Positions 35,122-43,627 of a DNA stretch of 64,000 bases are shown here, one piece after another. Source of the DNA: Verrucomicrobiaceae bacterium (lineage in GTDB: Bacteria; Verrucomicrobiota; Verrucomicrobiia; Verrucomicrobiales; Verrucomicrobiaceae); NCBI GenBank assembly GCA_024232965.1, contig JACKQF010000009.1, positions 138,342 to 202,341 on the forward strand, written 5' to 3'. The number at the start of each line of letters is the position of its first letter. The stretch's first letter is position 1. A program made the position numbers and the translations under genes. A model generated the notes under the pieces. It ran no database searches, had not been told where the DNA came from, and was given only the letters and a program-made list of their open reading frames with translations.

Positions 35122-36285
35122 TCACACGCCCTTCTCGATCATCCGGGTGAACTCGTCGAAGAAGTATTTCGCATCGTTCGGGCCCGGGGCCGCTTCGGGG
35201 TGATATTGGACGCTGAGGACGGGCTCGTCTCGGTGGCGCATGCCTTCGACGGTGCCGTCGTTCAGGTTGATGTGCGTGACTTCCACGTTGGAGGGTAGGC
35301 TGCTCGGATCGATGGCAAAGCCGTGGTTCTGGGCGGTGATAGCCACTTTTCCTGAGCGCAGATCTTTGACAGGTTGATTGCCGCCGCGATGGCCGAACTT
35401 CAGCTTGAAGGTCTTACCACCGTAGGCGTGACCGAGGATCTGGTGGCCGAGGCAGATGGCGAAAATTGGTTTTTTGCCGATGAGCTTGTTGATCTCGGTA
35501 TGAATGTATCCGAGCGCCGCAGGATCACCGGGGCCGTTCGAGAGAAAGACGCCGTCAGGATTTTTGGCCAGCACTTCTTCCGCCGTGGCGGTGGCGGGCA
35601 CGACATCGACGCGGAAGCCCTGCTGGCGCAGGCGGCGGAGGATATTGCGCTTGATGCCGAAATCGTAGGCGACGACGTGGTGCTTGATAGGTGCCAGATC
35701 GTGAAAAGCACCGTCTGGCCCACCCGCGCGGTTTTGGGATGGGCTGGGGATGTCCCACTCGCGGCTCAGGGTATCATCGGGATCCCAGGTGTAGGCGGTT
35801 TTGGTCGTGACTTCTTTGACGTAGTCAGAGCCGGACATCTGTGGGCTATCGATGGCCAATTGCACCGCCTCGGCCACGCTGGAGACCTCGTTGGTGACGA
35901 CGGCACGCATCGCACCGAGCGTCCGCAGGTGCTTGGTCAGGGCGCGGGTGTCGATGCCCTGGATGCCGGGGATGCTCCAGCGTTTCAAATATTCGTCCAA
36001 GCTCTCTTCGGAGCGCCAGTTGCTGACGACGGGGCTGAGTTCCTCAATGACAAAACCGCGCACATGAGGCTCGTGGCTTTCGGCATCGTGATGATTGATC
36101 CCATAGTTCCCGATCTGTGGGCAGGTCATGGCGACGATCTGGCCTCTGTAGGAGGGGTCTGTCAGCACCTCCTGATAACCGGTCATGGAGGTATTGAAGC
36201 AAATCTCTCCCGTGCGCGTTCCAGGGGCGCCAAAGGATTCGCCTTCAAAACAACGTCCGTCTTCCAGTGCAAGCAGTGCCTTCAT
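35122..36285 (-). CDS. carA: Carbamoyl-phosphate synthase small subunit
   Basis: 387 residues, full length. N-terminal domain: ALLALEDGRCFEGESFGAPG, GEICFNTSMTGYQEVLTDPSY. C-terminal glutaminase domain: the nucleophile Cys near 277 in FAICLGHQILG, GHRGGNQPV and the His/Glu pair in VQYHPEAAPGP. It releases ammonia from glutamine for carbamoyl phosphate synthesis (arginine and pyrimidines). No carB is adjacent, so the large subunit must be elsewhere. The upstream gap to ndh (36286-36534) holds a pair of direct repeats. Confidence 0.97.
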   Translation of the reverse strand: MKALLALEDGRCFEGESFGAPGTRTGEICFNTSMTGYQEVLTDPSYRGQIVAMTCPQIGNYGINHHDAESHEPHVRGFVIEELSPVVSNWRSEESLDEYLKRWSIPGIQGIDTRALTKHLRTLGAMRAVVTNEVSSVAEAVQLAIDSPQMSGSDYVKEVTTKTAYTWDPDDTLSREWDIPSPSQNRAGGPDGAFHDLAPIKHHVVAYDFGIKRNILRRLRQQGFRVDVVPATATAEEVLAKNPDGVFLSNGPGDPAALGYIHTEINKLIGKKPIFAICLGHQILGHAYGGKTFKLKFGHRGGNQPVKDLRSGKVAITAQNHGFAIDPSSLPSNVEVTHINLNDGTVEGMRHRDEPVLSVQYHPEAAPGPNDAKYFFDEFTRMIEKGV

Positions 36286-36452
36286 TCAGGGGGATTGGGT
36301 GGGGGTAAACTTCTTGCTCTTACCCCGCCCAACCGTCTTTGCAAGGAGGAACACGTCTTGAAGGGGTTGGATCGTTGCTAGGGTCCTGGAAATCCGCTTT
36401 GGCATGAGATTTGCCGAAATCGGTGTTTTTGAAGCTGCCAGAATTGCAGGGG

Positions 36453-36515
36453 CCGAAAATGTATTGGGAGGTCACTCTCAGGATTAGAGCGACCGAAAAT
36501 GTGTTTGGGAGGTCA
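36453..36515. repeat. Pair of 22-bp direct repeats, possible IS-end remnant
   Basis: CCGAAAATGT followed by (A or GT)TTGGGAGGTCAC occurs at 36453-36474 and again at 36493-36515, about 40 bases apart. Spaced subterminal repeats of this kind occur at the ends of IS21-type elements; on the minus strand each copy begins GTGACCTCCCAA. No transposase gene or second end was seen. The repeats fall in the carA upstream region. Confidence 0.45.
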
Positions 36516-36534
36516 CCCCGAAAACTTGGGGGGA

Positions 36535-37794
36535 CTATCTTTTTTCGTCGCTGGGCTGACCAAAAATGATCCGGGCACCGCGTTGCCAGGTGAAGTAGGA
36601 CCAGACCCAGTGGAGGAAGACGGAGATGCGATTGCGCATCCCGATGAGGAAGACGAGATGCACGAAGAGCCAGAGCAGCCAAGCGGGGAATCCCTTGACC
36701 GTGCGGTTGGCAATGCTCGCCACGGCGGCTTTGCGCCCGATCGTCGCCATGCTGCCTTTGTCAAAGTAGGCGTAGGCTGGGCGCTCGCCCTCTTTGAGGC
36801 CGCCGTTCAGAATCTTGACGATGTGCTGCCCCATCTGGATGGCGGCGGGGGAGACGCCGGGGACGCGAACGCCGTTTTTATCGGTCAGGCTGACGATGTC
36901 TCCCGCTGCAAAAACTTCTGGATGTCCGGGCAGGCTGAGGTCGGGCAGGACCTGGATGCGCCCGCCGCGATCCAGCGGAATATCCGCGAGGGTTCGCGTC
37001 ACGGGACTGGCCTCCACGCCCGCCGCCCAAATGATGACCTGCGACTCCAGTCGCTGTCCGCCAGCGATGACGTAGCCTTCACCGACTTCGCTGACAGGGC
37101 TCTGGAGGCGCACGGTGACGCCGAGAGATTCCAGACGCGTCTGGGTGTAGGCGGAGAGGTTTTCTTCAAACGTCGGCAGGAGTCTTGGGCCGGCCTCAAT
37201 GAGGTGCACCTCCGTTAGGGTGGGATCGATGTGGCGGAAGTCGCCCTTCAAAACAACGCCCGAAAGCTCCGCCAAGGCCCCGGCCATCTCCACGCCGGTC
37301 GGCCCTCCGCCGACCACGACGAGGGTCATTTGGCGTTTTACTTCTTTGGCATCGGGGGAGGCTTCGGCGCGTTCAAAGGCCAGCAAGACCTCGCGCCGGA
37401 TGCGCATGGCGTCGTCCAGACTTTTGAGCCCCAGGGTGAATTGCTCCCAATGATTGTTGCCAAAGAAGCCGGTCTTGGCGCCCAAGGCGATGATGAGGTA
37501 GTCGTAGCTGAGGTGGTGCGCCTTCAGTTCGATGGTGCGTTTTTCCAGATCGACGGACACTACTTGGTCCATGATCGTGGTGACGTTTTTGTGATCAGAG
37601 AGGATCGAGCGAAGCGGTTGGGCAATTTCGGGAGCGGAAAGCCCGGCGGTGGCGACTTGGTAAAGCAAGGGCTGGAACAGGTGGTGGTTCCAGCGATCGA
37701 CCAAGGTCACCTCAAATTGTTCTGCGGAGAGATGCTTCGCGCAGATCAGGCCCGCAAATCCGCCGCCGAGAATGACAATGTTTTTTTTCTCCAT
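36535..37794 (-). CDS. ndh: Type II NADH dehydrogenase
   Basis: 419 residues from the ATG at 37794. FAD site: NIVILGGGFAGLICAKHL (GXGXXG type). NADH site: LVVVGGGPTGVEMAGALAEL. The second FAD motif is FAAGDIVSL. The C-terminal part AWLLWLFVHLVFLIGMRNRISVFLHWVWSYF is hydrophobic and amphipathic, as in membrane-bound NDH-2 enzymes. It passes electrons from NADH to quinone without pumping protons. Ten extra residues from an upstream start at 37824 are possible. It is divergent from dnaG. Confidence 0.93.
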   Translation of the reverse strand: MEKKNIVILGGGFAGLICAKHLSAEQFEVTLVDRWNHHLFQPLLYQVATAGLSAPEIAQPLRSILSDHKNVTTIMDQVVSVDLEKRTIELKAHHLSYDYLIIALGAKTGFFGNNHWEQFTLGLKSLDDAMRIRREVLLAFERAEASPDAKEVKRQMTLVVVGGGPTGVEMAGALAELSGVVLKGDFRHIDPTLTEVHLIEAGPRLLPTFEENLSAYTQTRLESLGVTVRLQSPVSEVGEGYVIAGGQRLESQVIIWAAGVEASPVTRTLADIPLDRGGRIQVLPDLSLPGHPEVFAAGDIVSLTDKNGVRVPGVSPAAIQMGQHIVKILNGGLKEGERPAYAYFDKGSMATIGRKAAVASIANRTVKGFPAWLLWLFVHLVFLIGMRNRISVFLHWVWSYFTWQRGARIIFGQPSDEKR

Positions 37795-37950
37795 AAGTGC
37801 TGTGCGGAGCATACGACTCCCCAAAGTAACGATTAAATCCCAAAAGCGGATGGCGGTGTTCGTTGGGCTTGGTCGGATTCACCATTGCGTCTGCCACGTG
37901 TGCCTGCATCTTGCGCCCCCCATTTTTTTGAGTTTTCCTTACCCCCGCTC

Positions 37951-39753
37951 ATGCCGCGCATCCCTGAAGAGACGATCCAGCAGGTGCTCGCCGCCACGGA
38001 CATCGTGGAGGTAGTGGGGCGCTATGTGAAGCTGCGGCGTGCGGGCGGGAATTTTGTGGGGCTGTGCCCTTTTCACAACGAAAAGTCGCCGTCGTTCAAT
38101 GTCAGCCCTTCGCGCAGTTCCTACCACTGCTTTGGCTGTGGTGCGGGTGGTACGGCCATTCGCTTCCTCATGGAGCACGATGGGATGACCTTTGTCGAGT
38201 CCGTGAAGCGTCTCGCCGATGCGGCGGGGATTCGCATCGAGGAAGAGGTGTGGGATGCCAATGCGGAAAAGGCGGCCAAGCTGAGGTCGGCGCTGATCCG
38301 GCTGCATCAGACGGCGGCTGCGTGGTATCACCAATTGCTGATGAAAAGTCCACTGGGTGAGCCGGGCCGCGCTTATCTGAAGTCGCGCGGGATCACTTCA
38401 GCGGTCGCCAAAAACTGGCAGATCGGCTACGCGCCGGGTTCACCCCAATTGCTGCGGCAGTGGGCGGGGGAGAATCGCTTCAGTCAGGCGCTGCTGCTAG
38501 AGTCCGGCATTTTGACGGAGAACGAACGCGGGGCTTATCCACGCTTTCGCGATCGCCTGATGTTTCCGATCCGCAATGACAATGGAGAGGTCATTGCCTT
38601 CAGTGGGCGGCTGCTACAGGCCGATGCCAAGGCGGCGAAATATCTGAACTCTCCTGAGACGCCGATTTTTTCCAAGAGCAAGGTGCTGTTTGGTTTTGAT
38701 AAGAGCCGTCGCGCCATCAGCAAGGCGGGGCAGGTAATTGTTTGCGAAGGTCAGATCGATGTGATCATGGTGTTTGAGGCGGGGCTCGAAAACGTCGTGG
38801 CCTCCCAAGGCACGGCGTTCACGGAGCATCATGGTCGGTTGCTCAAGCGTCATGCGGATGAAGTGGTGCTGTGCTTTGACTCGGACAACGCTGGTCTAAA
38901 GGCCGCCGAGCGCACCTTCCAAATCCTAGCTCCCACGGGTCTGAACATCAAGATGGTGGCGCTGCCGCAGGGGGAGGATCCTGACTCGCTGATCCGCAAA
39001 GAGGGGGCAGATGCCTTCGCCAATCGGATCGCCGGGGCAGTGGAATTTCTCGATTACCAAATGGACCACGCCATGGCCAATCCGGCGATGGAGCAGATGG
39101 GGGAGCGTGTGCGCTTTGCGGAAAAGGTGGCGGCCAATATTCGCCTGCTGGAAAGCCCGATGGCGCGCGAGACGGCGATGCAGCGTGTGGCCCTGCGGCT
39201 GGGCCTCGCGGATGCATCCATCCGGCGGCAAGTCGGGGCTGGCACACAGCCGAAAGAGAAGCCGAGCGCACCCGGCGCGGTCGGGGATAGGCCAGGGCGC
39301 AACCTTTTGGGTAGCCAAGACAAGACGGCACTGCTGCTCTGCCGCATGGCTTTGAATAAGCCGGAGGTGCTGAAGTGGTTGAGGACTGTGGATCGTCCCG
39401 ATTTGTTGAGTGGCCTGCCTGGCACGGAACTGCTGGGGTTGGTGTGGCAGGGGCGCTTTGATCCGATGGACGCCACCTCGATGAGCAGTTTCCTAGCGAC
39501 GCTGGACCGGAATACCGAGAGCGCGCTGACCCAAGTCCTGGCGGGCGCGGAACCCAAGGGTGGTTTGGAAGATGCGCAGCAGGCATTGGCATCGCTGGAA
39601 CTGTTGCGTATGCAGACGCAAATCCAGCAGTTGCAGACGCAATTAAAAACCCATGGATTGCCAGCAGATCGGGCCATGGAGATGCAGCGGAAGGTTATTT
39701 CGTTACAGAAAGAATACCTTGACCGCATCCGCCCGGAACCGGATAGTGGCTGA
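37951..39753 (+). CDS. dnaG: DNA primase
   Basis: 600 residues from the ATG at 37951. The N-terminal CHC2 zinc domain has CPFHNEKSPSFNV and YHCFGCGAGG. The catalytic core has the TOPRIM motif VIVCEGQIDVIMVF and the acidic metal site CFDSDNAG. The C-terminal part is helical, as expected for the helicase-binding domain. It makes RNA primers for replication. A dnaG-rpoD pair, 62 bases apart here, is the conserved core of the macromolecular synthesis operon; rpsU is absent. The gene is divergent from ndh. Confidence 0.96.
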   Translation: MPRIPEETIQQVLAATDIVEVVGRYVKLRRAGGNFVGLCPFHNEKSPSFNVSPSRSSYHCFGCGAGGTAIRFLMEHDGMTFVESVKRLADAAGIRIEEEVWDANAEKAAKLRSALIRLHQTAAAWYHQLLMKSPLGEPGRAYLKSRGITSAVAKNWQIGYAPGSPQLLRQWAGENRFSQALLLESGILTENERGAYPRFRDRLMFPIRNDNGEVIAFSGRLLQADAKAAKYLNSPETPIFSKSKVLFGFDKSRRAISKAGQVIVCEGQIDVIMVFEAGLENVVASQGTAFTEHHGRLLKRHADEVVLCFDSDNAGLKAAERTFQILAPTGLNIKMVALPQGEDPDSLIRKEGADAFANRIAGAVEFLDYQMDHAMANPAMEQMGERVRFAEKVAANIRLLESPMARETAMQRVALRLGLADASIRRQVGAGTQPKEKPSAPGAVGDRPGRNLLGSQDKTALLLCRMALNKPEVLKWLRTVDRPDLLSGLPGTELLGLVWQGRFDPMDATSMSSFLATLDRNTESALTQVLAGAEPKGGLEDAQQALASLELLRMQTQIQQLQTQLKTHGLPADRAMEMQRKVISLQKEYLDRIRPEPDSG

Positions 39754-39815
39754 CTCTCCAACCCGGGTCCGCATCAAGCTCCCACATCGATTCGAACAAG
39801 GTCCTAGCGGGAATC

Positions 39816-41651
39816 ATGGCCAACAAAAAAACGTCCTCATCAGCTCCAAAAGCACCGCCAACCCCCGCAGCCGAAGAAGCGCCAGTGGTCGTGAAGCGTG
39901 GTCGTGGTCGCCCCCGGAAGAATGCCGGACAGCCTGCGACAGTTGCTGCGGGACCGCAGCCCGAGGGGAAGCGCAAACGAGGACGTCCGCCGAAGAGCAA
40001 TGCAGCCCCGGCTGCTGCGGCCCCTGGGGCCACGTACGATGACATCGAGCATCCGGAGATTCAGCAACGCCTACGCGATCTCATTCTCCTGGCCAAAGAG
40101 CAGGATCGCCTGACCTGGGACGACGTGAATGAGGCCCTGCCTTTGGGTTTTGTGACGCCTGACCTGATGGATGAGGTGCTGACGCGTCTCCGTGGTCTAG
40201 AGATTAAGATTGTCGAAGACACCGAACTAGAGCGCTCTGCGCCTGTCGCGAAACCACGCGCTGCAGCGAGTGCTGAGGGTGGTGATGACAGCACCGCAAA
40301 GCTGGACATGCTGGATGATCCCGTGAGGATGTACCTGCGCCAGATGGGCCAGGTGCCACTCCTGACGCGGGAGCAAGAGATTCAAATTTCGAAACGGATT
40401 GAGAAGGCAGAAAACCATCTCTTGGAGTGCCTCCAGAGCGTCGGTTTCGTCGGCCACTCTGTGCTCCAGTTGGCGGAAGGTCTTGCCACTGGCATCGAGC
40501 GATTTGATCGTCTGGTAATTGACCGGAAATTTGATGAGCGTGAGAGCTACTTCAAAAAACTACCCGTCCTGATCACGCAAGCCCGCGATGCCTTTACCAA
40601 GGCGGAGGGCGCAGCGATGCTGTTTGCCGCTGCGCCGAAGACCAAACTGGAGGCTCGGCAGAAAGAATTTGATGTCGCCCGCGCAGCCTATTTCAAGGTG
40701 TGCGGGAAGTTCTTCTTCAAGCAGAAGATCAATGAGGATTTCGTAGCCTTGCTACAGGCAAAGCAGACCGAGCTCTATGAAATCCAGCGTCAGATTGCTG
40801 CCAACAAGAACAACGAAGTGGCGCAGGAAAGTCTCCGCCAATTTGAGCAGGGTGCTTGGCAGAGCGCGGAGTCATACCATCAGACGGTGACTCATGCGCT
40901 GAAGGCGGAGAGCGACTCTACCCGCGCCAAGACGGAGATGATCGAGGCCAACCTCCGATTGGTCATTTCCATCGCGAAGAAGTACACGAATCGTGGCCTG
41001 TCCTTCCTGGATTTGATTCAGGAGGGTAACATGGGGTTGATGCGTGCGGTGGAGAAATTCGAATACCGCCGCGGCTACAAATTCTCCACCTACGCGACGT
41101 GGTGGATTCGTCAGGCGATCACGCGCTCAATCGCAGATCAGGCCCGGACGATCCGCATCCCCGTGCACATGATCGAGACGATCAACAAGCTGATGCGTGT
41201 GCACAAGCAACTGCTGCAGGAACTGGGGCGCGACCCGACGCCAGAGGAAATCGCTGAAGAGGTGCATCTGCCCGTGGATCGGGTGCGTTCGGTGCTGCGC
41301 ATGGCGCAGCAGCCGGTGTCATTGCAGACAAAGGTCGGCGATGGCGAGGGGGATACGGAGTTTGGTGACTTCATCGAAGACAAGGAAGCTTCCAACCCGA
41401 TGGAGTTGACGGCGATGAATCTTTTGCGCGATAAGCTGCGCGACGTGCTGGACACGTTGAGCGCTCGCGAGCGTGAAGTGCTGGAGCAACGATTTGGTCT
41501 TTCCGATGGTTCAGGACGCACTTTGGAAGAAGTGGGCAAGCAGTTTCAGGTCACCCGCGAGCGCATCCGCCAGATCGAGGCAAAGGCGCTGCGGAAGCTG
41601 CGTCACCCAACCCGCATCCGCAAGCTCGGTGGGTTCTTTGGGTCAGCCTAA
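39816..41651 (+). CDS. rpoD: Housekeeping sigma-70 factor RpoD with N-terminal AT-hook motifs
   Basis: 611 residues. Regions in order: 1.1-like (LILLAKEQDRLTWDDVNEALP), 1.2 (DPVRMYLRQMGQVPLLTREQE), a non-conserved region, 2 (ANLRLVISIAKKYTNRGLSF; FSTYATWWIRQAITRSI), 3 and 4 (LREVLEQRFGL-type spacing; GRTLEEVGKQFQVTRERIRQIE). It directs RNA polymerase to -35/-10 promoters. Unusually, the first 65 residues are a Lys/Pro/Ala-rich extension with two AT-hook-like cores (GRP at 31-33 and 56-58, each in a basic context such as KRGRGRPRK). It follows dnaG and is convergent with the ABC exporter gene, the stops being 12 bases apart. Confidence 0.96.
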   Translation: MANKKTSSSAPKAPPTPAAEEAPVVVKRGRGRPRKNAGQPATVAAGPQPEGKRKRGRPPKSNAAPAAAAPGATYDDIEHPEIQQRLRDLILLAKEQDRLTWDDVNEALPLGFVTPDLMDEVLTRLRGLEIKIVEDTELERSAPVAKPRAAASAEGGDDSTAKLDMLDDPVRMYLRQMGQVPLLTREQEIQISKRIEKAENHLLECLQSVGFVGHSVLQLAEGLATGIERFDRLVIDRKFDERESYFKKLPVLITQARDAFTKAEGAAMLFAAAPKTKLEARQKEFDVARAAYFKVCGKFFFKQKINEDFVALLQAKQTELYEIQRQIAANKNNEVAQESLRQFEQGAWQSAESYHQTVTHALKAESDSTRAKTEMIEANLRLVISIAKKYTNRGLSFLDLIQEGNMGLMRAVEKFEYRRGYKFSTYATWWIRQAITRSIADQARTIRIPVHMIETINKLMRVHKQLLQELGRDPTPEEIAEEVHLPVDRVRSVLRMAQQPVSLQTKVGDGEGDTEFGDFIEDKEASNPMELTAMNLLRDKLRDVLDTLSAREREVLEQRFGLSDGSGRTLEEVGKQFQVTRERIRQIEAKALRKLRHPTRIRKLGGFFGSA

Positions 41652-41663
41652 GATTTGGCCGGA

Positions 41664-43397
41664 TCAGTGTTTTTGGCTGTCGAAAGCCAGCGCAGCAAGT
41701 TCGGCGTAGTAGGGTGAAGATTTGAGCAGTTCTTCGTGGCTGCCATGAGCGACGATCTCACCGAGTCGCAGCACGTAAATCTGGTCCGCAGCGATCACGG
41801 TGGAGAGTCGGTGGGCGATGACCATGCAGGTGCGATCCTTGCGGAGCGCATCCAGTGCCGCCTGAATAGCGTGTTCTGATTTGGTGTCCACGGCGGAGGT
41901 CGCCTCATCGAGGAGGAGGATGGGCGCATCTTTCAGGAAGGCTCGCGCCATGGCGATGCGCTGGCGCTCGCCGCCGCTGAGCATGACGCCACGCTCGCCG
42001 ACTTGGCTATCGAGGCCGTCGGTCTTGGCTCGCACAAAATCTTCTGCGCTGGCGAGACGTAGGGCCTCCCAGAGTTGGTCCTCCGTCGCGCTGGGGCAGC
42101 CGAGCAAGAGGTTGCCACGGATGGTGCCTGCAAAGAGAAAGGCGTCTTGGGTGACGTAGCTCAGGGTTTGGCGCAGGGATGTCTTGGCGTAGTATTGCAG
42201 TGGCTTGTCGTCCAGAGTGATCTGCCCTTGTTCCGCATCGTAAAATCGGGCCAGCAATTGGAAGAGGGTGGTTTTTCCTGAACCCGTGGCACCGACGACG
42301 GCGATGGTTTGGCGGGCGGGGACTTCCAGGCTGACGTTCCTCAACACGGGTTTTCCTTCATTGTAAGCGAAGGTGATGTTTTCAAAGCGGACGTGGCCCT
42401 TGATATCGGCGGCGGGGCTGCCGTCTTCGAGGTCTTCTGCGTCGTTGCGATCGAGAATCTCAAAGACTCGCCTGGCGGCAGAGAGGCCGTTTTGTAGGGT
42501 TTGATTCACGCCATGAAGACGGGCGATGGGTTCGTAGAGAAACCCCACGAGGAGTAGAAACTTCATCAACTCTCCAGCCGTCATCTCTCCGTCGATACAC
42601 CACCAGGCACCGGTCATGAGCAGCAGAACCAGCCCCAGGTTCCCCAGCAGAGTCATGGATGGGCTGTAAAATGCCCACGCTGCCATCAGGTGAGTCTGAC
42701 GCTTGCGCAGAAGGTCGCTCGCGTTCAGGAAGTCCTGCTGCTTCAGGTCCTCGGCGGTGTAGCTCTTAACCTGGCGGATGCCGGCGATGGTGTCGTGCAG
42801 GGTGGAGTTCAGGGCGCTGGTGGCCTCTCGGGCCAGGGTGGATCTCGGTGCGACCCAGCGGCTGTAGATCCAACCGCCTGCGGCAATCAAGGGAGTGGGC
42901 GCGAGGATGATCAGCGCCAGTCGCCAATCGCTGACGAACATCATGATGGCGGTGATGCACATCTGCAGCACGGCGGTCACGCCCTGCTCGATGCCTTCCA
43001 AGATCACGCGTTGCGTGGAGGGTACGTCGTCGGCCATCCGGGTAAGGATGTCCCCAGTGCTCTGCCGATCAAACCACCCGACGGGCAGGCGAACGATTTT
43101 ACGGTGCAATTGTCCTCGCAGATCAGTGATCATGCGCTGCTCAAACTCGCAGTTCACCCGAGTGCGGGCGTAGAAAAGGATCTCGCGGATCAGGAATGCG
43201 GCGATGGCTAGACCGCCTGCGGTCCATACAGCCTGGGTGCGGTGATTGGGGATGATGTCGTCAATGAACCATTGAACAACCCCCGGGAAAACCAGGATGA
43301 GGAGCGTTCCCAGAACCGCAAGCCCCAACTGCCAAGCCGCGATCCGCCAATGCCGCTTGGCAAAGGAGAGGAGTCGCCGGAGAGGGGAAGGGGCCAT
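41664..43397 (-). CDS. ABC exporter, MsbA-like fused permease-ATPase
   Basis: 577 residues from the ATG at 43397. Six membrane helices in the first 320 residues (FLIREILFYARTRV, QMCITAIMMFV, LGLVLLLMTGAWW among them) are followed by an ATPase domain: Walker A VVGATGSGKTTLFQLL, the signature LSGGERQRIAMARAFL, Walker B APILLLDEATSAVD and the switch His in IAHRLST. It is a half-transporter that should dimerise and export lipids, drugs or peptides. A longer GTG start at 43472 is less likely. It is divergent from the helicase gene, with 230 bases between them in which I see no clear motif. Confidence 0.92.
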   Translation of the reverse strand: MAPSPLRRLLSFAKRHWRIAAWQLGLAVLGTLLILVFPGVVQWFIDDIIPNHRTQAVWTAGGLAIAAFLIREILFYARTRVNCEFEQRMITDLRGQLHRKIVRLPVGWFDRQSTGDILTRMADDVPSTQRVILEGIEQGVTAVLQMCITAIMMFVSDWRLALIILAPTPLIAAGGWIYSRWVAPRSTLAREATSALNSTLHDTIAGIRQVKSYTAEDLKQQDFLNASDLLRKRQTHLMAAWAFYSPSMTLLGNLGLVLLLMTGAWWCIDGEMTAGELMKFLLLVGFLYEPIARLHGVNQTLQNGLSAARRVFEILDRNDAEDLEDGSPAADIKGHVRFENITFAYNEGKPVLRNVSLEVPARQTIAVVGATGSGKTTLFQLLARFYDAEQGQITLDDKPLQYYAKTSLRQTLSYVTQDAFLFAGTIRGNLLLGCPSATEDQLWEALRLASAEDFVRAKTDGLDSQVGERGVMLSGGERQRIAMARAFLKDAPILLLDEATSAVDTKSEHAIQAALDALRKDRTCMVIAHRLSTVIAADQIYVLRLGEIVAHGSHEELLKSSPYYAELAALAFDSQKH

Positions 43398-43627
43398 GGG
43401 ATCAGTGCTGCGCAGCTGTAAGCCAAGGTCACGCGCAACCCAACGAAAAGTTGTGAAGCGGGGCGGAGCCACCCGCCGTGGCCTTGCGCTTTAGCGTGGC
43501 GAACCGCAGTCTGCAGCGGAGGGGGGCGATTGGAGGTGTTGAGGCCGCGCCGCGTGCGCCCCTGGAGGCCGCAATGTATTCTCTTGCGAAACTATTCAGG
43601 TATGCGATGATGCCCACCGTCTAGATC

